64,000 nt of DNA from a marine gamma proteobacterium HTCC2143 (GCA_000169075.1 AAVT01000001.1:124001-188000), one strand, 5' to 3'. Shown: positions 53,085 through 62,960, counted from the stretch's first letter. The notes: generated by a model not told the origin, from the sequence alone. Numbers and translations are program-made.

Positions 53085-55625
53085 CTAACTTACCCGCTTT
53101 TCAACACTGGACCAATAAGGCGCCCTCAGATCTTTCTTCAACACTTTGCCAATTGTCGATCTTGGCAAGTCACTCATCAACACCACATCAGAAATTCTCT
53201 GGCCTTTGCCGAGCCGCTCATTAGCCCAAGCTTTTAAGGCAGAGGTGTCAGGCAATAGGCCTGGAACAGGTTCGACAATAGCCAGCGGCGTCTCTCCCCA
53301 TTGATCGGATGGTATCGCAATCACCGCAACATCGCTCACCTGTGCGTGTTTGATCAATACGTCTTCCAAGTCAGCAGCGAAAACATTAAAGCCGCCGGAA
53401 ATAATCATGTCCTTTTTTCTATCGAGTAGCTCGATGAAACCATCTTCGTCAATTCGGCCCATATCACCGGATCGCTGCCAGCGGTTGCCATCCTCGTCGA
53501 TCCAAATTGCCTCATCGGTCTTATCTTGCGCCTTGAAATAGCCATCCATCATATTGGCAGATCGACCGTATAACTCGCCAGGTTGACCCGCAGGTACTTC
53601 TTTGCCGTCTTCTCCAACCAGCTTTATCAGGTTTCCAGGCATCGGAAACCCAACGGTGTGAAGCTTTGTGGGAAACATATGCGCCAATAAGAGGCAGCCG
53701 ACACCCCCCTCTGTCATCCCGTAATATTCAACTAATCCACCTGGCCAATCGGTGATAACTCGACGTTTAAGGTCTTCTCGCAACGGCGCGCTGGTCGAAA
53801 ACTTCATTAAGAATGAGGAGAGATCGTAGTCAGCAAAATTCGGCAGGTCGAGAATGCGCTGATATTGTACTGGCACTAACATGGCATGGGTGATTTTGTG
53901 CTCTTCCGCCAAGGCTAAAAACTCATTGGCATCAAACTTTGGCATGATCACTGCGCAACCACCATTTGCCATGGTCGGCAGCAATGCTGCCATCGTGGTA
54001 TTTGAGTAGAGCGGCGTGGAAATCAGGGTGCGGGCATAAGGCGAATAGCCCGTCGCAGCGCCTTTGGGATATTCCTGCATGCGCATCGATCTGGCGTGAA
54101 GAATGCCCTTGGGCACACCGGTTGTTCCCGACGAGTAGATAATGTTGAATCCGAGCTCCGGTGTTATCTTCACGCCGGGGTGTGTTGTAGGAAAGCCGTC
54201 AATAAACGCCTCATAGCCACCCCATCCATCACCACTGAAATCAAAGCCTACAAATCCATCAGTAGTCACCTTGGTTAGTCGCGACTTCACCGGGTCAATG
54301 AGTTCTCGGTATTGGTTTTCCAAAAACAAAATCTCAGCATCAGAGTTGTCCATCATCATCGCGAGGGATTCACTGGACGCCATTCCCGACAATGGAACAA
54401 TACAAGCGCCAGCTCGCAAGGTACCGAACATCACCACCATATACTCCAGCGAATTACGGGCCAGCGCAGCGACTTTATCGTTAGGCTTAATACCGCGGGC
54501 GATTAGGGCATTGGCCATTTGGTTAAGTTTGGCGTCAAATTCAGGCCATGTTAGTGAGCGATCGCCCTCAATAACAGCAATATTATCCGGCCACTTCTGG
54601 GCATTTTCGACCATCGCATCGCTGAGATCCTTGAATGCCGAAAAACGCTGCTCTGCAACTTTCTTGTAGCCGTTCATCTTCACAAATTGCCCCATACGCT
54701 GCAGTGCTTCGTCTGCCTCAGGGACGTCAACACTCATTGACGTCCAGGCATGATAAACATGGTCCCATCGTTCAAGACGACTAACGACGCCGGCTGCGAT
54801 GGCTTTTTCATGGAGTTTTATACTATCGTCACGCAGACACTCATCATTACCCACCACAATGAATAACGGCGGCAACCCAGCTAGATCAGCAAACAGGGGC
54901 GATGCATAGGGTTGTTTCGAGTCCTGTCCATTGAGGTACAGATCAATCCAGGTCTTATTGGCAAACATGTCACTTTCGTGGTGGATACCATCTGGACGAC
55001 CGATCATTACATCCGTGGTCTGATTACTCACCCAGCTATCGCTGCTGCAAGTCAGGTCAAAAACTCCGGATACCAACATCGCACCATCAGCCATTCGCAC
55101 ACCTTCGTCGCGCGTCCGCAACAGCAGCGCAGCTGATAAGTTACCACCGGCACTATCACCCATTACAAAAGCATTCTTGGCCTCGCCATATCCAGACGGT
55201 CCGTTAGCCAGCATATAGTTCCAGGCATTCATACAATCATCCAATGCACCCGGAAACGGCGTTTCTGGCGCCAAGCGATAATCGATAGCAAGTACTGCGC
55301 AGTTGCAATACTTGGCCAACTGAATAGATGTATTGCGGTGAGCATTCAACCCACAAAGAATGAAACCACCCCCGTGAATCATCAGAACCCTAGTTTGCTC
55401 ATCTGCCCCTTGAGGAACAATCCATTCTGCGGGACGCCCTGCGACCTCAAGGGCGGTTATAGAAACTGACTCATCGATAATAGGCTGAGGCAATTCGAAG
55501 GCGGCTCGCTGCAGCTGCAATCGATGGGTTGCGTCCATTCCGGCATATTCTGTCCGGGAATCCAAGGTTGTCTGTCTCAAGGCTTTCCTAACGGCAATGA
55601 GGTATTCTGAAGGGGCACGTTTCAA
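53085..55625 (-). CDS. fusion: alpha/beta-hydrolase (HSL-type) + acyl-CoA ligase
   Basis: 846 residues from a TTG at 55625 (AGGA 7 nt upstream). Hydrolase part (1-320): HGGG at 84-87, nucleophile GDSAGG (Ser158), Asp261 and His292, as in hormone-sensitive-lipase-type esterases. Ligase part (about 335-846): ATP loop YSSGTTGVPKG (497-507), YGMTEGG, the GGFNVFAADLEDVL domain and Lys near RSTIGKVLKKD. It would hydrolyse an ester or lactone, then join the acid to CoA. The frame is continuous with no internal stop, so the fusion is real in this sequence. 115 bp upstream of the ACAD11-type gene. Confidence 0.9.
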   Translation of the reverse strand: MKRAPSEYLIAVRKALRQTTLDSRTEYAGMDATHRLQLQRAAFELPQPIIDESVSITALEVAGRPAEWIVPQGADEQTRVLMIHGGGFILCGLNAHRNTSIQLAKYCNCAVLAIDYRLAPETPFPGALDDCMNAWNYMLANGPSGYGEAKNAFVMGDSAGGNLSAALLLRTRDEGVRMADGAMLVSGVFDLTCSSDSWVSNQTTDVMIGRPDGIHHESDMFANKTWIDLYLNGQDSKQPYASPLFADLAGLPPLFIVVGNDECLRDDSIKLHEKAIAAGVVSRLERWDHVYHAWTSMSVDVPEADEALQRMGQFVKMNGYKKVAEQRFSAFKDLSDAMVENAQKWPDNIAVIEGDRSLTWPEFDAKLNQMANALIARGIKPNDKVAALARNSLEYMVVMFGTLRAGACIVPLSGMASSESLAMMMDNSDAEILFLENQYRELIDPVKSRLTKVTTDGFVGFDFSGDGWGGYEAFIDGFPTTHPGVKITPELGFNIIYSSGTTGVPKGILHARSMRMQEYPKGAATGYSPYARTLISTPLYSNTTMAALLPTMANGGCAVIMPKFDANEFLALAEEHKITHAMLVPVQYQRILDLPNFADYDLSSFLMKFSTSAPLREDLKRRVITDWPGGLVEYYGMTEGGVGCLLLAHMFPTKLHTVGFPMPGNLIKLVGEDGKEVPAGQPGELYGRSANMMDGYFKAQDKTDEAIWIDEDGNRWQRSGDMGRIDEDGFIELLDRKKDMIISGGFNVFAADLEDVLIKHAQVSDVAVIAIPSDQWGETPLAIVEPVPGLLPDTSALKAWANERLGKGQRISDVVLMSDLPRSTIGKVLKKDLRAPYWSSVEKRVS

Positions 55626-55688
55626 AGCTTTATCCTATTTTATTATTGTTGATTACCGTCTTTACGGAAATCACGATGTTTTGACCGC

Positions 55689-56561
55689 CTAGAGAAAATC
55701 CTTAAGCAGTCCCATAAATATTTTAAGCTGGTCATGATGTACCCAATGACCCGCATTTTCTACCGTCTCAATACGAACGTTCTTGAACAGCTCGGCGCGA
55801 CCATCTTGTTTCGGATCAGGGGCATTGCTTTCAGCCCCTCTCACCAACATGGTTGGGCAGTCAATTTTGGATAACAGCGCAACACTGTCTTCCATATTCA
55901 TACCGGTCGACGGGTAGCTCCGCACATAATTATCAAACTTCCAACAAAAGGTGCCGTCTTCGTTCTGATTGACGCCATGAACCGTGAGGTGATGCGCTTG
56001 ATCTAATGATAGATGGGGATTGGCTTCCTTCATTCTGGCGGCCGCCTCCTCGATGGATGGATAACGGCGCAATTGATGACCAGAGAATTTGCGCATTTGT
56101 TTTACCCAGCCACGCATAGCGCGATCGACTTCGTACACTTTGCGCTCAGCAATGATTTTAGGTGAAGGCCCAACCCCTTCGATGGCAACGAGTTTCTCTA
56201 CATTTTCTGGAAATATTCCCGAATAGCGCAGGGAAACACCTCCACCCATTGAGTGGGAAATGATTTTTAACGGCGCCAACTTCAGCTGGTGAATCAGCTG
56301 GGCTATATCGTAGACATAATCCATCGTGTTGTAAGTGCCGCCACGAATCCATTCGCTATCTCCATGCCCACGCAAGTCCGGCGCAATCACGTGATAATCT
56401 TTGCGCAGCTCTCTAGCGATCCAGTCCCAGTTGCGACAGTGATCTCTACCACCGTGCACTAACAACAACGGCGGCGCTTCCGGGTTGCCCCAATCAACAT
56501 AATGCAGCCGCAAACGCTGGGAAAAATAAGAATGAGACGTTGGCCCAGAAAAAACTTCCAT
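55689..56561 (-). CDS. alpha/beta-hydrolase
   Basis: 290 residues from the ATG at 56561, preferred because GGAG is 7 nt upstream; an ATG at 56624 adds 21 residues rich in Ser/Arg. Oxyanion LLLVHGGRDHCRNWD, nucleophile elbow SHSMGG, Asp near ESNAPDP, and the terminal His in GHWVHHD complete the fold. Similar to lactone, ester or epoxide hydrolases. First in the direction of the cluster, 63 bp before the fusion gene, and could open a substrate ring or ester. Confidence 0.87.
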   Translation of the reverse strand: MEVFSGPTSHSYFSQRLRLHYVDWGNPEAPPLLLVHGGRDHCRNWDWIARELRKDYHVIAPDLRGHGDSEWIRGGTYNTMDYVYDIAQLIHQLKLAPLKIISHSMGGGVSLRYSGIFPENVEKLVAIEGVGPSPKIIAERKVYEVDRAMRGWVKQMRKFSGHQLRRYPSIEEAAARMKEANPHLSLDQAHHLTVHGVNQNEDGTFCWKFDNYVRSYPSTGMNMEDSVALLSKIDCPTMLVRGAESNAPDPKQDGRAELFKNVRIETVENAGHWVHHDQLKIFMGLLKDFL

Positions 56562-56675
56562 ACTAGGACTCCGCGCTAGGTATCGGTAAATTGACCCAAT
56601 CCGGCTGGACCGAGAGTCTGTCATCGCAGCAAAATGGCTTGCGAGATAACGGGGTTAATAATGAAATACACGCCA

Positions 56676-57011
56676 TCAATGCGCCGTCTCCGTATGCAGC
56701 GCATAAAAATCGCCTTTAAACTCGCCAAACAATTCCTGGACTTGCGGATGCTGTACAGGTTCACCACTGTCATCAATTAGCAGATTCTGTTCCGACACAT
56801 AGGCGATGTAAGCGTTGGCGTCATTTTCCGCCAGCAGGTGATAGTAGGGCTGGTCTTTCTTCGGACGAACATCTTCAGGGATAGATTGCCACCACTCTTC
56901 GGTATTGTTAAACGTGGGATCAACATCAAAGATGACGCCGCGAAACGGATACAACCGATGACGTACTATTTGCCCAATATTGAATTTTGCATCGCGCTGC
57001 AGCATTTGCAC
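56676..57011 (-). CDS. hspQ: heat shock protein HspQ
   Basis: 111 residues from a GTG at 57011 (AGGAG 5 nt upstream). The sequence FNIGQIVRHRLYPFRGVIFD then YHLLAENDANAYIAYVSEQN is the conserved HspQ core. HspQ is a small soluble hexameric-DNA-binding-like protein of gammaproteobacteria that acts as a Lon specificity factor. Its presence supports the gammaproteobacterial assignment. Unrelated to the metabolic cluster next to it, and separately transcribed. Confidence 0.93.
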   Translation of the reverse strand: MQMLQRDAKFNIGQIVRHRLYPFRGVIFDVDPTFNNTEEWWQSIPEDVRPKKDQPYYHLLAENDANAYIAYVSEQNLLIDDSGEPVQHPQVQELFGEFKGDFYALHTETAH

Positions 57012-57286
57012 GGTATCTCCTAAATGAGGTTACTGGATCAGTCGAACAACAACGCTTAACGCCTCATCGCACCAGAGTCTGACGATTATAAGCGCAACAG
57101 ACATCAAATTTGAACCGTCTACTCGCCACCAAATGAAGTTAAGCAGCACTAATCACCGAGTTGCGGTGAAAAGCGACCCGCCAAATCACCAAAACCGGGA
57201 TAACTACTTGACCCGTCAATAAAAAAAAGCTCTGATTGTCGCCCTAAACTCACATTCACAATGACTCAACCTGAAGGACCTTATCT

Positions 57287-58408
57287 ATGCCCTTACAATT
57301 ACGTTCCGAAGTAAAATCCAATAACACGCTAGAATTATCGCTGGCTGAAGTAGACATGCCGGTACCTGGTGACGATGAGGTGGTGATTCGCATAGAAGCC
57401 TCACCGATTAATCCTTCCGACTTAGGCTTGTTATTTGGCCCAGCTGATATGTCGACAGCGACGGTTTCTGGCTCTGCCGACAGACCAGTAGTCAGCGCCG
57501 AAGTTTCTCCCAAGTTTATGCCTGCACTGGTTGCACGAGCCGATCAATCATTAGCGGTTGGCAATGAAGGCGCCGGTGTTGTTGTGGCAGCCGGTAGCTC
57601 TGATGCGGCACAGGCGCTGATGGGCAGAGTTGTTGGCGTCGCTGGCGGCTCAATGTACTCACAATTTCGCGCCGTCAAAGCGGCTCAGTGTATGCCCATG
57701 CCAGAGGGCGTAACACCAAAAGACGCAGCGTCATGCTTTGTAAATCCTCTGACCGCCCTCAGTATGACTGAAACCATGCGTATGGAAGGTCATACTGCAC
57801 TGGTTCATACCGCTGCAGCATCAAACCTCGGTCAAATGCTGAACAAAATTTGTATCGCCGACGGTATCCAGCTGGTGAATATTGTTCGGAAACCGGAGCA
57901 AGCCGATATTTTGCGAGAAATTGGCGCCACGTGCATTGTTGACTCTTCTTCAGATACCTTCATGGCTGATTTGGTTGATGCCCTCGTTGCAACAGGCGCA
58001 ACTATTGCATTTGACGCAATTGGCGGCGGCACTCTCGCCGGTAATATTTTGTCTGCCATGGAAGTGGCCGCCAATAAAACCGCCAAGGAATACAGCCGCT
58101 ACGGCTCTGACACGTTCAAACAAGTTTATATTTATGGCGGCCTCGACCGCAGTATAACAACCGTAAACCGCAATTTCGGTCTGTCTTGGGCGCTTAGCGG
58201 GTGGTTGCTAACACCGTTCCTGCAAAAAATTGGTATGCCTAAAATGATTGAACTACAAACCCGCGTTGCCAATGAAATTAAAACAACGTTCAAATCAAAC
58301 TACACTAGGGAAGTATCACTAGCTGAGGCGCTGAGCGCAGATGCTATGGCCCAATACGGCAAGCAAGCAACTGGCGAGAAATACCTGATCAATCCTTCGC
58401 AAGCCTAG
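57287..58408 (+). CDS. MDR-family NAD(P) oxidoreductase
   Basis: 373 residues, longer than the usual 330 because of a segment at about 55-85 and a C-terminal extension. GroES half: IRIEASPINPSDLGLLFGP; Rossmann: ALVHTAAASNLGQMLNKIC, in which the usual GxGxxG is replaced by a looser Ala/Ser-rich loop. IGGGTLAGNIL follows. No zinc-ligand set. Similar proteins are annotated as zinc-binding dehydrogenases, but the metal sites are missing. Alone on the plus strand and followed by a perfect terminator. Confidence 0.83.
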   Translation: MPLQLRSEVKSNNTLELSLAEVDMPVPGDDEVVIRIEASPINPSDLGLLFGPADMSTATVSGSADRPVVSAEVSPKFMPALVARADQSLAVGNEGAGVVVAAGSSDAAQALMGRVVGVAGGSMYSQFRAVKAAQCMPMPEGVTPKDAASCFVNPLTALSMTETMRMEGHTALVHTAAASNLGQMLNKICIADGIQLVNIVRKPEQADILREIGATCIVDSSSDTFMADLVDALVATGATIAFDAIGGGTLAGNILSAMEVAANKTAKEYSRYGSDTFKQVYIYGGLDRSITTVNRNFGLSWALSGWLLTPFLQKIGMPKMIELQTRVANEIKTTFKSNYTREVSLAEALSADAMAQYGKQATGEKYLINPSQA

Positions 58409-58470
58409 TATCTGCACAGAACAGGAACAAGGTTCAATCAATAGAGACTTGTTCCACTGCAGTCACTAAC

Positions 58471-58507
58471 AAAAAAGGCCAACAAGAAAATCTTGTTGGC
58501 CTTTTTT
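58471..58507. terminator. bidirectional rho-independent terminator
   Basis: AAAAAAGGCCAACAAGA - AAA - TCTTGTTGGCCTTTTTT: a 17-bp perfect stem including A and T runs. Placed between the MDR stop (58408, plus) and the MFS stop (58527, minus), it can end both transcripts. Confidence 0.95.
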
Positions 58508-58526
58508 ATAACCGAGACAAACCTAA

Positions 58527-59828
58527 CTAGTCTGGAGCAGCAGCCAGGTCAGCCCTCAACGTTCTTCCCGCTAGTAAGAAATGAGTCGCCGACCAGAAAC
58601 CAAATACTGGCACCACATACAGCAGCGCATAGCGCAATGATTCTTCGCCAAGCGACACAGACAAGTAATCGCTGAGTAAACCAACGGTAAATGGACCCAG
58701 TCCCAAGCCAATTATATTAAGAATGAAGAATAGAACTGCCGACGACAAAGCTCGCATGCGCAGGCCGACCAGACTATGAGTGGTCGCAATTGCATTACCC
58801 AAATAAACATTTGCCATCACACCTGGAATAATCATAAACGCCAATGCAACATAAGCATCGTCGACCAGGTAAACGCCAGCCATAAAGGGCACCGACAGAA
58901 AACCCGTTATTGACGGCACCCACACATACCAGCGCTTGTCTCTCGGTGACAGACTGTCTGCAATATAGCCGCCAAAAAACACCCCGATTGCACCGCCAAA
59001 GCCCATAATCATTGCCAGCCAAGTTCCCAGCTCGCCCGTTGTCATGCCGTGGGTACGAATCATAAAGGATGCCGACCAGTTACTAATGGAATAGCTAGCA
59101 AAAGCATTCAATGCAGAACCCGCCGCTATATGCCTGAATGACACACGACTCCACAGCAAACCTAGCACCTCCATAAAGGTAGGCTGGTCATCGCTGGCTT
59201 GCTTTTTCTCCGACAAACCTCGGATCGGCTCAGGCAAAGTCATCCAAACAACAACGGCTAGCAACACACCCGGGATACCAACAACTGCAAAGGCAATCCG
59301 CCAGCCAAAAAACTCATTTAACCAGCCGCCGAGTAAAAATCCGAAGAGAATACCAATACTGACGCCAGTGGAATAAAACCCTAGGGCGGTAGCCCTTGAT
59401 GTAGGAGGAAAAATATCAGAGATAATCGAATGCGATGGCGGACTGCCCCCTGCCTCGCCTACACCCACGCCGACTCGAGCTAATAGTAACTGCAGATAAT
59501 TTTGTGCAGCACCACTGAGCGCGGTCATAAAACTCCAAATAAACAACGAGGCGGCAATAATCCTACTTCGGTTTGAACGATCAGCCCAACGCGCGATGGG
59601 GATACCGGCGGTAACATAAAAAACCGCAAAAGCGAAGCCCGTTAGTAAACCCAACTGACCGTCGGATAAGCCCAGGTCCACCTTGATTGACTCCTGCAGT
59701 ATTGCCAACAATTGGCGATCAATAAAGTTGAAACTATAAACGACTGTTAGCAACCCCAGTACATAGTACTTTTTCTTGCCTGAGGCGTAGGGGTTGTCGA
59801 CCGCAATACTACTGTTCTCATCTGTCAC
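58527..59828 (-). CDS. spinster-type MFS transporter
   Basis: 433 residues, twelve helices. First helix YVLGLLTVVYSFNFIDRQLL then QESIKVDLGLSDGQLGLLTG; loop ARWADRSNRSRII; VGVGEAGGSPPSHSI in helix 4. These are signatures of the spinster (Spns) branch. Bacterial members often lie beside steroid, terpenoid or aromatic genes and probably import organic acids. Paralogue of 60355-61656, with identity about half by eye and equal length. Confidence 0.88.
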   Translation of the reverse strand: MTDENSSIAVDNPYASGKKKYYVLGLLTVVYSFNFIDRQLLAILQESIKVDLGLSDGQLGLLTGFAFAVFYVTAGIPIARWADRSNRSRIIAASLFIWSFMTALSGAAQNYLQLLLARVGVGVGEAGGSPPSHSIISDIFPPTSRATALGFYSTGVSIGILFGFLLGGWLNEFFGWRIAFAVVGIPGVLLAVVVWMTLPEPIRGLSEKKQASDDQPTFMEVLGLLWSRVSFRHIAAGSALNAFASYSISNWSASFMIRTHGMTTGELGTWLAMIMGFGGAIGVFFGGYIADSLSPRDKRWYVWVPSITGFLSVPFMAGVYLVDDAYVALAFMIIPGVMANVYLGNAIATTHSLVGLRMRALSSAVLFFILNIIGLGLGPFTVGLLSDYLSVSLGEESLRYALLYVVPVFGFWSATHFLLAGRTLRADLAAAPD

Positions 59829-60354
59829 GCGAATATCCTTCTAAATCATTATTGTACTTACATTATTTCGGGCACTATGGCGCAGTGACGACAACTGTGC
59901 AAGCTCTAGCACTATATACGGCCAAAACATGCCCTCACAGCAAGAGTCGCCAACAGAACTTGCGTTAAAAAATACCGTTCCACCTTAAAGTCACTGCATA
60001 ATTACGGTAATTTGGCTCAAAAACGGCACATTGGATTCTTAATGAAACGCTTCAAACAACGCGGACATCGAATTTATCGCGGTGTAAATACCCGAGCACC
60101 CAATTATCGCGAGTATTTAGGTGTGGCTAAGGAAGCTCCGAGTGAAATTAAGGCCACAATAAAATAACTGCAGCAGAGGCTCGTCAACATAAATATTAAC
60201 CATTTTTATGCGGTTAGAAGACCCATCTGAATTTAAATTAACCTAAGAACGTCACGATTAAGACATCATAAAAGTACGACTGTGACATTTACAATGCCGC
60301 CGTCCTCGGTGAATAGCTGGTCACTAAACTTTTTGTATTGCACGATGACAGCGG
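59829..60354. other. 526-bp space between the two MFS genes
   Basis: Promoter of the MFS gene at 59828 should lie at the left. A candidate 41-codon gene is at 60042-60167 (separate entry). The rest is AT-rich without another reading frame, RNA or repeat that I can support. Confidence 0.5.
60042..60167 (+). CDS. possible small basic protein, 41 aa
   Basis: Reading frame from ATG 60042 to TAA 60165-60167, starting MKRFKQRGHRIYRGVNT, rich in Arg, Lys and Tyr. A weak ribosome site (GGAT, 5 nt upstream) and no homologue that I recognise. It stands between two minus-strand MFS genes, on the opposite strand. Could be a real small cytosolic protein or chance. Low confidence. Confidence 0.25.
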   Translation: MKRFKQRGHRIYRGVNTRAPNYREYLGVAKEAPSEIKATIK

Positions 60355-61656
60355 TCATTCTCCCTGCTGCTGTTTGAACCTAGCAAGATCAGCGGGTAAA
60401 GCTTGCCCACCTTTCCAAAACAAATAGGCCTTCGCTAACGCAATAGTCGAACCAATGGTCATAGCGTGCCGGAGGCCATCCGTGCCGTAGGTCTCTTGCA
60501 ATACATCGCTGAGAAAACCTATAGCGACAGGTCCAAGCCCTAAACCGATCAGGTTTAAAACGAACAGCAAAATTGCCGACGCCATTGCCCGCATATTGGG
60601 GCCAACCAACATATGGGCGACCGCAATCGAGGGTCCGAGATACATGGTACCCAACAGATACGGTATAACATAAACCCATATGATCGCCGTGGTGTTGTCT
60701 GTCTGATAAATCCACAGCATAAAGGGAACCGCCAAAAACGCGGTGATACCTGGCAACCATAGGTACCAGCGTACATCTTTTTTGCCAATCTTATCGACCA
60801 GATAGCCGCCTAAAATAGTGCCCGTAACCCCACCAAACAATGACGCCATTGACAAAAAAAGACCAATTTGATCACCACTCATACCATGGCTGCGGGCAAG
60901 GTAGGAGGGCATAAAATTGCCGACGCCGTAGGAAACAAAACCGGACATTGCACAGGCAAATGAAAAATAACGAAATGATTTCAGCTTAAAGATAGTAGCA
61001 ATTGCTTCTTTCATCGGCACTTTGTTTTCTTTCGATTCAGCAGCAATGCGTCTGGCGGGCTCCTTGACGGTGAAATACAACAACGCTGCTAATAGAATGC
61101 CCGGCAAGCCAACGATCATAAACGTCATGCGCCAACCAAAATATTTTTCCACATAGCCGCCCAGTAAAAAACCTGCAAACACACCAATATAAATACCCGC
61201 AGAATATATCGACAGGGCCGTCGCCCGGCTTTTTGCGGGATACATATCGGATATCATCGAATGCGCCGGCGGACTGCAGCCCGCCTCACCAACGCCAACA
61301 CCAATGCGAGCGGCTACCAGCTGACCATAACTTCCGGCCAAACCCGACAGCGCCGTCATTCCCGACCAAATGGTCAAAGCCCCGGCAATGATATTTTTTC
61401 GATTAGCCCGATCTGCCCAATTTGCGATTGGGATACCCGCCGTCACATAAAACAGGGCGAAGGAGAATCCACTCAGTAAACCTAATTGGGTATCCGACAA
61501 ATCCAAATCCGCTTTTATACTTTCCTGCAAAATGACCAGGATCTGGCGATCAATAAAACTGAAGCTATAAACAAGAAATAAAATGACCAGCACATACGTC
61601 CGTCGTTTGTACGGTTGCTCATCTTCAGGGGCAGTGAGATTCGAGTGGGTGGTCAT
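60355..61656 (-). CDS. spinster-type MFS transporter
   Basis: 433 residues, twelve helices. Helix 1 LVILFLVYSFSFIDRQILVI then QESIKADLDLSDTQLGLLSG; loop ANWADRANRKNII; VGVGEAGCSPPAHSM. It shares length, helix order and most motif residues with 58527-59828. The 525-bp gap between them is unlike a tight tandem, so each probably has its own promoter. Substrate unknown. Confidence 0.88.
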   Translation of the reverse strand: MTTHSNLTAPEDEQPYKRRTYVLVILFLVYSFSFIDRQILVILQESIKADLDLSDTQLGLLSGFSFALFYVTAGIPIANWADRANRKNIIAGALTIWSGMTALSGLAGSYGQLVAARIGVGVGEAGCSPPAHSMISDMYPAKSRATALSIYSAGIYIGVFAGFLLGGYVEKYFGWRMTFMIVGLPGILLAALLYFTVKEPARRIAAESKENKVPMKEAIATIFKLKSFRYFSFACAMSGFVSYGVGNFMPSYLARSHGMSGDQIGLFLSMASLFGGVTGTILGGYLVDKIGKKDVRWYLWLPGITAFLAVPFMLWIYQTDNTTAIIWVYVIPYLLGTMYLGPSIAVAHMLVGPNMRAMASAILLFVLNLIGLGLGPVAIGFLSDVLQETYGTDGLRHAMTIGSTIALAKAYLFWKGGQALPADLARFKQQQGE

Positions 61657-61949
61657 GACGCTAGTATCATCTAATTAAAATTCAATCAGAATCTATTGCA
61701 GATTTTTACATTTATCAAGTGGCTGATAATGACAAAATGTACAGGTTATCAGATACTTGTACGAATTTAAGACAACTGCCGTTTTTATGATGGCCGCCGT
61801 ACAGCTTAGATCCAGGGAGTGTAATAGTGATTGGCAGCGGCGCTTTCACTGAGCGTTGTGCTACAGATTTCCCTATGAATCTGCGGCATAAAATACTAGT
61901 CTGTTCGGCTATAGCAATTTTTGATAACAATAACCTGCGAGAACATAAC

Positions 61950-62948
61950 GTGACTGACAATTCCATTTCCGCACCCACATCACGGCAGTACGTCCATATC
62001 AACGATGACAAGAGCCTGAGTATTCTGGAACAGCCCATCCCACAATTACAAGCCGATGAAGTCTTGATTAAAGTTTGCGGCGCCGGGGTCAACCGCGGCG
62101 ACCTGATGCAGCGTCAAGGACTCTATCCTCCACCTGCAGATGCATCGCCGGTCATGGGGCTGGAAGTTTCAGGTATTGTCATTGCCGTCGGAGCTGCCGT
62201 CAACGATCGCTCGATAGGCGACCGTATTTGCGCGCTTACTCACGGTGCGGGGTACTGCGAATACACCACCGTTCCCGCCAGTCAATGTATCGCCGTTCCT
62301 GACTCTGTGTCGTTGTTAGATGCGGCCGCCCTACCCGAGGCCTTATTCACCGTCTGGCACAATGTTTTTCAACGCTGTAGTTTAACCGCTGGCGAAACCG
62401 TGTTAATCCATGGTGGCTCCAGTGGCATTGGTACCATGGCCATCCAAATGGCGAAAGTAATAGGTGCAACGATTTATGCGACGGCCGGTACCGATGAAAA
62501 ATGCGCTCTGTGTGAAGCACTGGGAGCAAGCAAAACTGTCAATTATAAAACCGGTGACTTTGAGACCGAGTTACCGCCAGTGAATGTCATTCTGGATATG
62601 GCTGGCGGTGATTTCTTTCAAAAAAATATCAATCTACTGGCACCAGACGGGCGAGTCAGCACTATTGCCATGGTCAGGGGGTTTCAAGCTGACATTAATT
62701 TTCTGCCAATGATGGTAAAACGACTAATTATCACCGGTTCTACTATGCGACCACAAAGCTTTGCTAACAAAGCGCAAATGGCACTGGAAATCAGTGAGCA
62801 CATTATGCCGGCAATTGTTTCCGGTGAGATTAAACCGGTCATCGACAGTATCTATGCCTTGAGCGATGTAGAAAAAGCCCACGAACGGATGGGCAGTGGC
62901 GAGCATGCCGGCAAGGTGATTCTGGCGGTGGACGAAAGTATGGCCTAA
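61950..62948 (+). CDS. NAD(P)H:quinone oxidoreductase (PIG3/QOR type MDR)
   Basis: 332 residues if translation starts at the GTG at 61950, which matches family length; an ATG at 61827 would add 41 residues including a hydrophobic stretch that lacks a family match. VCGAGVNRGDLMQRQGLYPP is the PIG3-type first strand; VLIHGGSSGIGTMAIQMAK is the Rossmann loop; KTVNYKTGDFET follows. Zinc ligands absent. Reduces quinones or enones with NADPH. Start uncertain. Confidence 0.83.
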   Translation: MTDNSISAPTSRQYVHINDDKSLSILEQPIPQLQADEVLIKVCGAGVNRGDLMQRQGLYPPPADASPVMGLEVSGIVIAVGAAVNDRSIGDRICALTHGAGYCEYTTVPASQCIAVPDSVSLLDAAALPEALFTVWHNVFQRCSLTAGETVLIHGGSSGIGTMAIQMAKVIGATIYATAGTDEKCALCEALGASKTVNYKTGDFETELPPVNVILDMAGGDFFQKNINLLAPDGRVSTIAMVRGFQADINFLPMMVKRLIITGSTMRPQSFANKAQMALEISEHIMPAIVSGEIKPVIDSIYALSDVEKAHERMGSGEHAGKVILAVDESMA

Positions 62949-62960
62949 GCGGCGGCCGGC

